Origin: Lachnospiraceae bacterium UBA3774
GTDB lineage: Bacteria > Bacillota > Clostridia > Lachnospirales > Lachnospiraceae
Direction: 5' to 3'
NCBI GenBank assembly: GCA_002369255.1
Contig: DFFO01000104.1
Location: 1-61,300, forward strand
DNA length: 61,300 bases
The notes under the pieces are model-generated. The model saw only the letters and a program-made list of their open reading frames with translations, did not search any database and was not told the origin of the DNA. Below are positions 37,800-46,372 of this stretch, piece by piece; the stretch's first letter is position 1, and each line of letters begins with the position of its first letter. The position numbers and the translations under genes are program-made.

Positions 37800-39289
37800 T
37801 GAAGATCGGAGGACTGGACGTCGGCACTACGGGCTGCAAGCTGACGGTCTTTGACGAAAAAGGCGGCAATCTGGGAAAAGCGTACCGGTCTTATCCGGTC
37901 AAAAGAAACCTCAGCGGTCATGAAATTGACGCAAAGGTACTTCTCGAATGCGTTTTTGAAGTCGTCTCCGAAGCCGCAAAGACCCATCCGGATCTTTCGG
38001 GTATTGGGGTGACGAGCTTCGGGGAAACCTTTGTGCTGACGGACGAAAGCGGCGAGCCGCTCTTTCCCGCTATGCTTTATTCTGATCCGAGAGGCGCGGA
38101 AGAATGTAATGAGCTGACAAAAAAACTCGGGGAAGAGAAGATCATAAAGATAACCGGTCTTCGTCCTCATGAAATGTACAGTATTTCAAAGCTTGTCTGG
38201 ATAAAGAACAACAAGCCTGAAATATATTCAAAGGCGAAACATATTTTCCTGATGGAAGATTACGTGGTATGGGCTCTTTCGGGAAAGGCGCAGATAGATT
38301 ATTCTCTCGCCTCAAGAACAATGGCGTTTGATATAAGCGCGCTTGACTGGAGCGGCGAGATACTTCAGGCTGCCGGCATAGAAAGAGCCATGTTCTCTCG
38401 GCCGGTCCGTACCGGGAGTGTCGCAGGAACAGTTACAAAAGAGGCTGCGGCGCGCACGGGTCTTTCTGATAAATGCCGTATAGTCTCGATAAGCCACGAC
38501 CAGATATCCGCCGCTGTCGGAGCCGGAGTCTTTGACGGAAAAGAGGCGGTGGACGGAGCAGGTACGGTGGAATGTCTTACTCCGATATATGACAGTCTTC
38601 CGGATACCGAGGTTATGTCAAACGGCTATTTTTCCGCGGTGCCTTATGTCGAAGAGGGAAAATACGCCGCATATGCGTTTTCATATACCGGAGGTGCGCT
38701 TTTGCAGTGGTGTGTGGAGAAATTCGCGGGCGGCGAAAAAGAAAAAGCCGACGCTGCAGGTCTGTCAATAAATGAATACCTGGAGCGCGCCTACGGACGG
38801 GATGAACCGAGCGGCCTTTTGGTACTGCCGCATTTTGCGGGAGCTGCGACCCCCTATATGGACAACGGCTCAAGAGGAGCGATCATTGGACTTGATACCG
38901 AAACGGATCTTCCGACGCTGTACCGTGCCTGCATGGAGGGCGTCGTATATGAAATGCGTCTGAATTTTGATGCGCTTAACAAAACTGGAGCCGTTATAAA
39001 AAAGATAAACGCTACCGGAGGCGGCGCGGGAAGCAAGGTCTGGATGCAGATGAAGGCGGACGTTCTGGGCGTCCCCGTTACCTCGCTTGAAACAAAGGAT
39101 GCCGGCACTGTGGGAAGCGCAATGCTGACCGGCTGCGCCATCGGTCTTTTCAAAGATCTGAAGGAAGCTGCCCGCGTAATGGTCCGTGAGGTAAAAACAT
39201 ACTATCCGCGCCCTGAAATGCATGAAAAATACGAAAAAATCTACAGCAGATACCGTAAAGTCTATGATGCGGTAAGACCGCTGGTATAA
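37799..39289 (+). CDS. FGGY-family carbohydrate kinase
   Basis: A 496-residue sugar kinase. The N-terminal phosphate loop reads GGLDVGTTGCKLTVFD. A central SHDQISAAVGAGVFDG and C-terminal ATGGGAGSKVWMQMKADVLG mark the second FGGY domain. Relatives phosphorylate xylulose, ribulose, fuculose or glycerol. The ATG overlaps the isomerase stop codon by one base, so it probably phosphorylates the ketose made by that enzyme. Confidence 0.88.
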   Translation: MKIGGLDVGTTGCKLTVFDEKGGNLGKAYRSYPVKRNLSGHEIDAKVLLECVFEVVSEAAKTHPDLSGIGVTSFGETFVLTDESGEPLFPAMLYSDPRGAEECNELTKKLGEEKIIKITGLRPHEMYSISKLVWIKNNKPEIYSKAKHIFLMEDYVVWALSGKAQIDYSLASRTMAFDISALDWSGEILQAAGIERAMFSRPVRTGSVAGTVTKEAAARTGLSDKCRIVSISHDQISAAVGAGVFDGKEAVDGAGTVECLTPIYDSLPDTEVMSNGYFSAVPYVEEGKYAAYAFSYTGGALLQWCVEKFAGGEKEKADAAGLSINEYLERAYGRDEPSGLLVLPHFAGAATPYMDNGSRGAIIGLDTETDLPTLYRACMEGVVYEMRLNFDALNKTGAVIKKINATGGGAGSKVWMQMKADVLGVPVTSLETKDAGTVGSAMLTGCAIGLFKDLKEAARVMVREVKTYYPRPEMHEKYEKIYSRYRKVYDAVRPLV

Positions 39290-39298
39290 GGAGAGAAA

Positions 39299-40135
39299 AT
39301 GCTTGTCAATCTTGTTGAGATACTGAAAAAAGCAGATGAAAACGGCTGCGCCGTGGGGGCTTTCAACACGCCGAATCTTGAATGTGTAAACGCGGTGATA
39401 TCAGCCGCAGAGGAATTAAACGTTCCCGTGATCATCAGTCATGCGCAGCTTCACGAAGAAGTTTCGCCGATCGCTGTTATAGGCCCGGTAATGATACAGG
39501 CTGCAAAATCCGCAAAAGTGCCTGTGTGCGTGCACCTTGACCATTGCGAGGACCTTGATTATATGCAGAGGGCACTAAAACTCGGTTTTACCGGAGTTAT
39601 GTTTGACGGCAGCACGCTTGCTTATGACGAGAACGTCAGACTGACAAAGCTTGCCGTAGAAATGGCCAAAAAATACGGCGCCGGTGTGGAAGCTGAACTC
39701 GGAGCGCTTGCTTCCCGCGAGGGAGGCGCAGAAAATGCGTCGGGGCCTGTTTATACGGACCCGGATCAGGCTGTGCTTTTTTGCCGTGAAACCGGAATAG
39801 ACGCGCTTGCGCCGAGCTTCGGGACCGCTCACGGGATATACAAGAGCAAGCCCGTGCTTGATTTGGAGCGTGTAAAAACGATCCGCGATCTGACAGGACT
39901 TCCTCTTGTTATGCACGGCGGCAGCGGCGTAAGCCCCGACGATTATCGCAGAGGCATTTCAAACGGTCTTCGCAAGATCAATTACTACAGCTACATGTCA
40001 AAGGCCGGAACCGCGGCCGTAAAAGAAATGCTCGAGAGCGAAGACGTGACGTTTTTCCACGATCTTGCGCTTGCCGCCGAAAAGGCGATGAAAGACGACG
40101 CAATAAAAGCCATGCGCATATTTGCGGGACTTTAA
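39299..40135 (+). CDS. Class II ketose-bisphosphate-type aldolase (FbaA/GatY-like)
   Basis: A 278-residue zinc aldolase. Zinc ligands are visible in CVHLDHCED, in GVEAELGALAS, and in VMHGGSGV; phosphate binding residues lie in GSGVSPDDYRRGISNGLRKIN. The family cleaves fructose-1,6- or tagatose-1,6-bisphosphate, or ketose 1-phosphates, to dihydroxyacetone phosphate plus an aldehyde. It follows the kinase by nine bases with GGAGAG upstream. Since only one kinase step is present, a ketose 1-phosphate substrate is likely. Confidence 0.88.
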   Translation: MLVNLVEILKKADENGCAVGAFNTPNLECVNAVISAAEELNVPVIISHAQLHEEVSPIAVIGPVMIQAAKSAKVPVCVHLDHCEDLDYMQRALKLGFTGVMFDGSTLAYDENVRLTKLAVEMAKKYGAGVEAELGALASREGGAENASGPVYTDPDQAVLFCRETGIDALAPSFGTAHGIYKSKPVLDLERVKTIRDLTGLPLVMHGGSGVSPDDYRRGISNGLRKINYYSYMSKAGTAAVKEMLESEDVTFFHDLALAAEKAMKDDAIKAMRIFAGL

Positions 40136-40153
40136 AAAGACTTTATGATCCTC

Positions 40154-40182
40154 TTGCTCCCTTCCGCCGCAGGTGTTATAGT
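40154..40182 (+). promoter_or_regulatory. Promoter of the ECF S-component gene
   Basis: TTGCTC (40154-40159), 17 bases, TATAGT (40177-40182). A small hairpin TCCGC/GCGGA lies in the leader before the GGAGG ribosome binding site. Confidence 0.55.
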
Positions 40183-40231
40183 ATAAACGTACGGCATCCG
40201 CGTTAAGGCGGAGCTATAACGGAGGAAAAAA

Positions 40232-40807
40232 ATGAATAAAGAAAGATTTGATGTCAGGCGCATTGTCGGACTTGGCGTGCTTACGGCCATCGTTATCGTA
40301 CTTCAGATGGTTGGCGCGTTTGTCCGCTTTGGGCCTTTTTCTATCAGCCTGACGCTTGCGCCGATCGTGATAGGCGCGGCGCTCTACGGACCTGTGGCCG
40401 GCGCGTGGCTGGGACTTGTTTTCGGCGTAGTCGTGCTTTTTAACGACTCGGCCCCGTTCCTTGCGGTAAGCGCGCTTGGCACCGCCATAACGGTATTGCT
40501 CAAAGGTATTTTGTGCGGCTTTGTCAGCGGCCTTGTTTACAGGGCGTTGTGCAAAAAAAACGTTTGGCTTGCGGCCATAGCTGCTGCGATAGTCTGCCCG
40601 GTGGTAAATACGGGGATTTTCGTAATAGGCTGTTTTATCTGGTTCATGCCGACGATCGCCGGATGGGGAGCCGGGCTTGGCTTTGAAGACGGGATCAGCT
40701 ACCTGTTTTTGGGAATGATAGGCATCAATTTCCTTATTGAACTCGGGATAAATATCGTGCTTAGCTCGGTTATTGTCAAAATACTTGCCGCTATCCGTGA
40801 AAATTGA
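40232..40807 (+). CDS. ECF transporter S component, substrate unknown
   Basis: A 191-residue, very hydrophobic protein with about six membrane helices. The first helix follows RRIVGLGVLTAIVIVLQM, and the segment LTLAPIVIGAALYGPVAGAWLG is typical of ECF vitamin-binding S subunits. Such proteins bind a vitamin or cofactor precursor and dock on a shared EcfAAT energising module encoded elsewhere. No vitamin biosynthetic gene or riboswitch nearby indicates the ligand. GGAGG precedes ATG. Confidence 0.8.
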   Translation: MNKERFDVRRIVGLGVLTAIVIVLQMVGAFVRFGPFSISLTLAPIVIGAALYGPVAGAWLGLVFGVVVLFNDSAPFLAVSALGTAITVLLKGILCGFVSGLVYRALCKKNVWLAAIAAAIVCPVVNTGIFVIGCFIWFMPTIAGWGAGLGFEDGISYLFLGMIGINFLIELGINIVLSSVIVKILAAIREN

Positions 40808-40884
40808 GCATTTTGTTATCATCGTAAAAACGGAAAAATTCAAAAAAATCGAAAATGATTGTTCTTCGTTTCTTTATTTTTAAA

Positions 40885-40913
40885 GTGACAAAAAAATGCC
40901 GTTGTGCTATATT
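40885..40913 (+). promoter_or_regulatory. Promoter of gdhA
   Basis: GTGACA (40885-40890), 17 bases, TATATT (40908-40913). An AGGAGG-type ribosome binding site lies just before ATG 40967. Confidence 0.65.
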
Positions 40914-40966
40914 CAAAGCGATGGAACGGTGTCTTGTTCCGCTAAAATAATAGGAGGAAAGATAAT

Positions 40967-42313
40967 ATGTCGTATGTAGAAGATGTATTGGCAAAAGTAA
41001 AAGCCCGCGATGCTCACGAACCCGAGTTTATTCAGACTGTCGAGGAAGTCCTCACTTCCTTAAAGCCTATGATAGACAAACATCCGGAATATGAAAAAGC
41101 CGGACTTTTAGAGCGCCTTGTAGAGCCTGAGCGCGTTATTGAGTTTCGCGTTCCCTGGGTTGACGATGAAGGAAAGGTTCAGGTCAACCGCGGCTACCGT
41201 GTACAGTTCAACAGCGCTATCGGACCATACAAGGGAGGACTTCGTTTTGCTTCTCACGTAAATCTTTCGGTTGTCAAATTCCTTGGTTTTGAACAGACCT
41301 TCAAAAACAGCCTTACCACACTTCCTATGGGCGGCGGCAAAGGCGGATCGGACTTTGATCCTAACGGAAAGAGCGACGGAGAGATCATGCGTTTTTGTCA
41401 GTCGTTTATGACAGAGCTTCAGCGCCACATCGGTCCCAACATCGACGTTCCCGCCGGCGATATCGGCGTAGGCGGTCGTGAGATCGGTTTCCTTTGGGGA
41501 CAGTACAAGAAGGTACGCGGCGCGTTTGAAAACGGCGTTATCACAGGTAAGGGAATCAGCTACGGCGGTTCGCTTATCCGTCCCGAAGCTACCGGATACG
41601 GTGCGGTATATTATCTTTGCGAAGTTCTTAAACATGAGAACGATACCATAGAAGGCAAGACCATCGGCATTTCAGGTTTTGGAAACGTTTCCTGGGGTGT
41701 TGCGAAAAAGGCCGCTCAGCTCGGCGCAAAAGTAGTTACGCTTGCAGGCCCTGACGGATATATCTATGATCCTGAAGGAGTCGTAACCGAAGAAAAACTC
41801 AATTACATGCTTGAGATGCGCAGCAGCGGACGCAACAGGGTTCAGGATTATGCTGACAAGTTTGGAGTACAGTTCTTTGCCGGCCAGAAGCCTTGGGGCC
41901 AGAAGGTTGATATCGCTATGCCTTGCGCTTTCCAGAATGAGCTTGGCATGAAGGAGATTCAGCAGGTTATCGACAACGGTACGAAGTACTACATCGAGGT
42001 TGCAAATATGCCTACCACAAACGAAGCGCTTGCTCACGTTATGGCTCAGCCCGGTATGATCGTAGCTCCTTCAAAGGCTGTAAATGCCGGCGGCGTTGCA
42101 GTTTCCGGTCTTGAAATGAGCCAGAACTCGGAGCGCCTGCTCTGGTCTGAAGAGGAAGTTGACAAGAAGCTTCACGACATCATGATCAATATCCATGAAG
42201 CGTCTGTAGCGGCGGCTGAAGAAGCAGGCCTCGGATACAATCTCGTAGCCGGTGCAAACCTTGCAGGATTCAAGAAAGTAGCCGACGCCATGATGGCTCA
42301 GGGTATCGTCTGA
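40967..42313 (+). CDS. gdhA: Glutamate dehydrogenase, NADP-type
   Basis: A 448-residue homohexameric-type enzyme that forms glutamate from 2-oxoglutarate and ammonium. The substrate Lys region LPMGGGKGGSDFDP lies near residues 120-133, DVPAGDIGVGGREIGF follows, then RPEATGYGAVYY and the Rossmann loop GISGFGNVSWG near residue 240. Length and the NADP-type GGSDFDPNGKS segment match bacterial biosynthetic GdhA. It is monocistronic, with its own promoter and a strong terminator, a normal arrangement for a major ammonium-assimilation enzyme. Confidence 0.95.
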   Translation: MSYVEDVLAKVKARDAHEPEFIQTVEEVLTSLKPMIDKHPEYEKAGLLERLVEPERVIEFRVPWVDDEGKVQVNRGYRVQFNSAIGPYKGGLRFASHVNLSVVKFLGFEQTFKNSLTTLPMGGGKGGSDFDPNGKSDGEIMRFCQSFMTELQRHIGPNIDVPAGDIGVGGREIGFLWGQYKKVRGAFENGVITGKGISYGGSLIRPEATGYGAVYYLCEVLKHENDTIEGKTIGISGFGNVSWGVAKKAAQLGAKVVTLAGPDGYIYDPEGVVTEEKLNYMLEMRSSGRNRVQDYADKFGVQFFAGQKPWGQKVDIAMPCAFQNELGMKEIQQVIDNGTKYYIEVANMPTTNEALAHVMAQPGMIVAPSKAVNAGGVAVSGLEMSQNSERLLWSEEEVDKKLHDIMINIHEASVAAAEEAGLGYNLVAGANLAGFKKVADAMMAQGIV

Positions 42314-42330
42314 TTTACACAGACATTTTA

Positions 42331-42354
42331 GGGGGACCTGCGGGTCCCCTTTTT
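42331..42354 (+). terminator. Intrinsic terminator of gdhA
   Basis: GGGGACC (42332-42338), loop TGCG, GGTCCCC (42343-42349), then TTTTT. Confidence 0.92.
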
Positions 42355-42357
42355 CTT

Positions 42358-42404
42358 TACCACAAAGGCCGCGCATTGATATTTCATTGCCTTTGTGGTA
42401 TAAA
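42358..42404 (+). promoter_or_regulatory. Promoter with overlapping 12-bp inverted repeat, putative autoregulatory operator
   Basis: TACCACAAAGGC (42358-42369) and GCCTTTGTGGTA (42389-42400) are perfect complements 19 bases apart. The second arm overlaps the -10 of a promoter TTGATA (42376-42381), 17 bases, TATAAA (42399-42404). A bound protein would block the promoter; the DtxR-type regulator encoded next is the natural candidate. Confidence 0.6.
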
Positions 42405-42450
42405 TAACGGGTTATACTGTGTTTTTGTTTTTACTGATAAGAGGTATATT

Positions 42451-42822
42451 ATGACGTTACTTGAATCAGGAGAAATGTATCTCGAGACGATTCTGATCCT
42501 GTCGCGCGAGAACGGCTTTGTCAGAGCGGTTGATATCGGCGATTATATGGGTTACTCAAAACCCAGCGTCAGCCGCGCCATGGGCTTGCTTAAAGGCGAC
42601 GGTTATATAACCGTATCAAAGGACGGCGGCATAGAGCTTACCGAAAAAGGCCGTCTGATTGCCGAAAAAATATATTCACGGCATACAAAGCTTACCGAAT
42701 TTTTTAAAATTATCGGCGTTGACAGCGAAACGGCGACGGACGATGCCTGCCGCATTGAGCACGTAATCAGCGACAAAACGTTCAATGCGCTTTGCAAACA
42801 TCTTGATGAAATGAGGAGGTGA
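42451..42822 (+). CDS. DtxR/MntR-family metal-dependent repressor
   Basis: A 123-residue regulator with a winged helix (VDIGDYMGYSKPSVSRAMGLL) and a dimerisation domain, lacking the SH3-like third domain, as in MntR-sized members. The aligned metal ligands are Met9, His78, Cys100, Glu103 and His104 (CRIEH), the Met/Cys pattern of iron-sensing DtxR rather than the Asp/Glu pattern of MntR. That suggests iron sensing, by inference. ATG 42451 has GAGG upstream; the longer frame from 42376 would run through the promoter. It lies five bases before murI. Confidence 0.82.
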   Translation: MTLLESGEMYLETILILSRENGFVRAVDIGDYMGYSKPSVSRAMGLLKGDGYITVSKDGGIELTEKGRLIAEKIYSRHTKLTEFFKIIGVDSETATDDACRIEHVISDKTFNALCKHLDEMRR

Positions 42823-42827
42823 CCGCT

Positions 42828-43640
42828 ATGGCGGACAACAGACCGATAGGAGTATTTGACAGCGGAGTGGGCGGACTTACGGTTTTTCGTGAGATCATGA
42901 AAAAAATGCCGGATGAAAAGGTAGTTTATTTCGGAGATACGGCGCGAGTACCTTATGGAGACCGCGACCCCGCTCAGGTAGTGGATTTTTCACGGCAGAT
43001 AGTAAGATTTTTGCGTACGCATAACGTCAAGGCCGTGGTAATAGCCTGCAATACGGCTACTGCGCCTTCGCTGCCATATCTTCGCGCGGAAAACGATATA
43101 CCGATCATCGGAGTCATACAGCCCGGCGCCAGAGGCGCCTGCGCGGCCTCGGCGAGCGGAAAGATCGGGGTAATAGCTACCGCAGGTACCATTAAGAGCG
43201 GTCAGTATCCCAAACACATAAAAGAAATCAGACCGGAGGCGGAAGTATTCGGAAAAGCGTGCCCCAAGTTCGTTCCTTTGATCGAAGCGGGAAAAACTCA
43301 CGCAGAGGAAACCGCAGCGGTGGTTCACGAATATCTCGGGGAACTGAAAGATAAAGGCATAGACGCCTTGGTAATGGGATGTACGCATTATCCGCTTCTT
43401 CGCGATCTTTTGCAAAAGGAGTGCGGCGAAGGCATAACGCTCGTTAATCCTGCCGAAGAGACAGTAAAGGAACTGCATGAAACCCTTGCCGCCTCGGATG
43501 GACTCGCCTCTTGCGGCGACGCTCTGCCCGCACACGAGTATTACTGCAGCGGAGATCCGGAGTCTTTCAGGGCTTTCGCGGCAAAAGTCCTTCCTCAGGA
43601 AGTATCGCAGGTAGGAGTAATAGATATCGACAAATATTAA
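42828..43640 (+). CDS. murI: Glutamate racemase
   Basis: A 270-residue enzyme making D-glutamate for peptidoglycan. Signatures are VFDSGVGGLTV near residue 10, the first catalytic Cys74 in IACNTATA, and the second Cys in VMGCTHYPLL near residue 185. The start ATG 42828 has AGGAGGTG within the end of the regulator gene. Glutamate needed as substrate could come from gdhA, but the two are separately transcribed. Confidence 0.95.
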   Translation: MADNRPIGVFDSGVGGLTVFREIMKKMPDEKVVYFGDTARVPYGDRDPAQVVDFSRQIVRFLRTHNVKAVVIACNTATAPSLPYLRAENDIPIIGVIQPGARGACAASASGKIGVIATAGTIKSGQYPKHIKEIRPEAEVFGKACPKFVPLIEAGKTHAEETAAVVHEYLGELKDKGIDALVMGCTHYPLLRDLLQKECGEGITLVNPAEETVKELHETLAASDGLASCGDALPAHEYYCSGDPESFRAFAAKVLPQEVSQVGVIDIDKY

Positions 43641-43656
43641 CAGCTTGGAGATTTAG

Positions 43657-44088
43657 ATGCAGAGAAACGTTGTTGTCAGCGTGAAAGGCTCGTTTGCCGT
43701 TACAGGATCCGGGATACCGGAGTCTCCTGAAGTGGAAGTCATCACGGAGGGCGAGTACTTTGAACAGGGAAACTTAAAATGCATAACGTATGAGGAGATA
43801 GACCCTCAGTTTCCCGAGCCGATACGCAATATTATCAGCATAAACGGTCAGCAGGTCACAATGAAAAAACGCGGACTGATAAACACGGATATGACTTTCC
43901 GGAAAAACGCTGAGCAGATCACGCATTATTCCACCCCATACGGAAATCTCATCCTCGGGATAAAGGCGACGAATATGTATATTTGGGACACCGAAGATGA
44001 GCTTTTCGTGAACATAGATTATTCGCTTTCTTTAAACTATAACTATTCGCATAACTGCAAAGTATCTATACAGGTACAAAGCAGGTAA
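43657..44088 (+). CDS. DUF1934 (YwiB-like) beta-barrel protein
   Basis: A 143-residue protein predicted to be mostly beta strands (VVVSVKGSF, EGEYFEQGNLKCITYEE, YSLSLNYNYSHNCKVSIQV), the layout of DUF1934 proteins with a calycin-like barrel. The family is widespread in Firmicutes and has no established function. It lies between murI and dacA with 16-bp gaps on both sides. Confidence 0.75.
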   Translation: MQRNVVVSVKGSFAVTGSGIPESPEVEVITEGEYFEQGNLKCITYEEIDPQFPEPIRNIISINGQQVTMKKRGLINTDMTFRKNAEQITHYSTPYGNLILGIKATNMYIWDTEDELFVNIDYSLSLNYNYSHNCKVSIQVQSR

Positions 44089-44104
44089 TGCGCAGGGAGA
44101 GATT

Positions 44105-45529
44105 TTGTCTAAGATTCGCAACGCACTGTTTTTTTTACTGTTAACAGTATTTTTAGCCGGTTCCGCGGTCAGCGTAAGAGCTGCCGGCGGATCCCGGTTT
44201 GAACTTACGGACGCCCGGAACATGGCGGGTATGCCGTCTGCGCCTTCAATAAGCTCGCGCAGCGCTTTTGTAATAGAGCTAAACTCAGGCGAGGTTATTT
44301 TTGCAAAAAATGAAAATGAGGACAGGTATCCCGCAAGCATTACAAAAGTAATGACTGCGCTTGTCGTAATAGAAAATTGCGATCTTGAAGAGGAAGTTAC
44401 TTTTTCAAAAGCTTCTGTCACGGATATTGAAGACGGCGGACACAACTGGAGCTTTAAAGAGGGCGAAGTCCTTACTGTTGAACAGTGTCTTTACGGCCTT
44501 ATGCTCAATTCCGTAAACGAATGCGCCTATGCGCTTGCGGAGCACGTCGGAGGGTCGATAGAAGGTTTTGCGGCGATGATGAATGAAAAAGCCGCCGAGC
44601 TTGGCTGCACGAATACGCATTTTGTCAATCCGCACGGACTCAATGACCCTGAGCATATCACGACGGCGCACGATATGGGGCTGATCTTCTGGGCTGCGCT
44701 TGAAAATGAAACCTTTTATACCATAGATTCAACGGTATCGTACAAAATTCCTCCCACGCAAAAAAATCCCGACGGTTATTCGTTCACGATGCATCACAAG
44801 ATGATGCTGAAAGACAGCGGATATTATAATGAAACCGTAAAGGCCGGAAAAACGGGTTATACGTCTCTGGCAAAACATACGCTGGTCACATATGCGCAGT
44901 CGGGCGATGCAAGACTCGCCGTCATATGCATGAAAGAGGGTACGGACGGAGCCACTATCTACGAGGATACAAAAAAGCTGATAAATTACGGGTTTGACAA
45001 TTTTTCTCTGAAGGATCTGAATGCGCAGATGAATGCGGTGGCCTTCGGGATAAACGGCGCGTCGCCTCTCCCGGTGAAAACGGGAGACAGCCTTTTTGTT
45101 TACGTCCCGTCAAAATACGAAAACGTTTCCGCCTCCTTTGAACCCGGCGCCGACGGCAGTCTCGGAACTGTGTCGGTGAAATCGGACACGGCAACGATCC
45201 TTGAAAAAACGCTGTCAGAAGATTCCGAAATACTCGCCGGGACGTTGAATACACAAGAAAAGACCGATACAAAAGAGTCTGAAGAGAGAACGAGCGGAAG
45301 CGAAGAAACACAAAAAGGCACGAGCTTTTTCAGTGTTTTGCTTAAGATTATCATAATTATAGTTTTTACTGTTATTGGACTTGTTTTTATTTATTGGGTT
45401 GTGATACAATTCATAAAACGGCGTCGTATGCGACTCAGACGTGAACAAGCTATAAGAAAAGCACGAATTCAGCGGATCCGAAGACTGCGCGAGCAGGAGC
45501 GAAGGGCTGCTGAAGATTTTGACGTTTAA
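44105..45529 (+). CDS. D-alanyl-D-alanine carboxypeptidase (DacA/DacF-type, S11)
   Basis: A 474-residue exported penicillin-binding protein trimming the terminal D-Ala of peptidoglycan stem peptides. A signal peptide ends near VRAA. Catalytic motifs are SITK (78-81), SVN in LMLNSVNEC, and KTG in AGKTGYTSL. A C-terminal beta domain is followed by a Ser/Glu-rich linker, a transmembrane helix and a basic tail (RRRMRLRREQ), an unusually long anchor for the family. The start is TTG after GGGAGAG. It sits between murI and the capsule genes. Confidence 0.92.
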   Translation: MSKIRNALFFLLLTVFLAGSAVSVRAAGGSRFELTDARNMAGMPSAPSISSRSAFVIELNSGEVIFAKNENEDRYPASITKVMTALVVIENCDLEEEVTFSKASVTDIEDGGHNWSFKEGEVLTVEQCLYGLMLNSVNECAYALAEHVGGSIEGFAAMMNEKAAELGCTNTHFVNPHGLNDPEHITTAHDMGLIFWAALENETFYTIDSTVSYKIPPTQKNPDGYSFTMHHKMMLKDSGYYNETVKAGKTGYTSLAKHTLVTYAQSGDARLAVICMKEGTDGATIYEDTKKLINYGFDNFSLKDLNAQMNAVAFGINGASPLPVKTGDSLFVYVPSKYENVSASFEPGADGSLGTVSVKSDTATILEKTLSEDSEILAGTLNTQEKTDTKESEERTSGSEETQKGTSFFSVLLKIIIIIVFTVIGLVFIYWVVIQFIKRRRMRLRREQAIRKARIQRIRRLREQERRAAEDFDV

Positions 45530-45554
45530 TAAATATTTTTTAAGGAGAAAGAAT

Positions 45555-46370
45555 ATGCTGAAAAAGAATGCGGACAATTCATATGAAATTGACCTGATAG
45601 CTTTGTTTAAGGCTCTCTGGAAAAGAATATGGATTATCATCGTTTCCGCGATTGTTGTTGGAGCTGCGTTTTTCGCTTATTCAAAAGCCAGGATTACACC
45701 CAAATACAGTGCCAGCACTATGCTATATGTAAACAACGGAGGCACTATCGACGTAAAATCATACAAGATTTCCGCATCCGACCTTAGCACCGCACAGAGC
45801 CTGGTAAGCACCTACCTTGTAATTCTTACTTCAAGGACCTGTCTGAATGAGGTTATTGCGGAGGCCGGACTTAATTATTCCTATGAGGCGCTTGTCAGTA
45901 TGATCAGCGCGTCCGCAGTGGACGAAACGGAAATATTCAGGGTCACGGTCACAAGTACGAGCGCGGAAGAGGCAAAACTCATTGCAAATACGATTGCGGA
46001 CGTTCTTCCCGAGAAGATCAGCGATATCGTGGACGGCAGCTCGGTCCGCGTCGTTGACTATGCCGTTACAAACAACACCCGCATCTCTCCCAACTACTCG
46101 AGATATGCCATTATCGGCGCGGTAGTCGGCGCAGTAGTTTCAGTCATCCTCATTATCATTGTTCAGCTTGCTGACGATATCATCCACAACGACGAATACA
46201 TTACCGAAACGTATCCGGATCTTCCGCTTCTTGCGACTATTCCGGACTTGACCACGCATAACAAAAACGCATACAGCTACGGCCCAAAAAACAAAATAGC
46301 CAGAGGCTATGAGGATTCGTACCGCAGCGCAGTGTCCGACGAAAAGTTTTCCGCTAAGAAGGAGGCGTAA
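45555..46370 (+). CDS. Wzz/CpsC-type polysaccharide co-polymerase
   Basis: A 271-residue membrane protein with two helices, one at about 22-44 (IWIIIVSAIVVGAAFFAYS) and one near 195-215. The extracytoplasmic chain-length domain lies between them, and a short cytosolic C-terminus follows. This is the modulator partner of the CpsD tyrosine kinase encoded two bases downstream; in Firmicutes the two halves together form a functional BY-kinase. ATG 45555 is chosen because AAGGAG lies upstream. It should govern chain length or export of a surface polysaccharide. Confidence 0.9.
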   Translation: MLKKNADNSYEIDLIALFKALWKRIWIIIVSAIVVGAAFFAYSKARITPKYSASTMLYVNNGGTIDVKSYKISASDLSTAQSLVSTYLVILTSRTCLNEVIAEAGLNYSYEALVSMISASAVDETEIFRVTVTSTSAEEAKLIANTIADVLPEKISDIVDGSSVRVVDYAVTNNTRISPNYSRYAIIGAVVGAVVSVILIIIVQLADDIIHNDEYITETYPDLPLLATIPDLTTHNKNAYSYGPKNKIARGYEDSYRSAVSDEKFSAKKEA

Positions 46371-46372
46371 AG

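Noticed and set aside
40190..40231. A riboswitch before the ECF S component
   Set aside because: The leader is only about 45 bases with a single small stem, too short for a known riboswitch.
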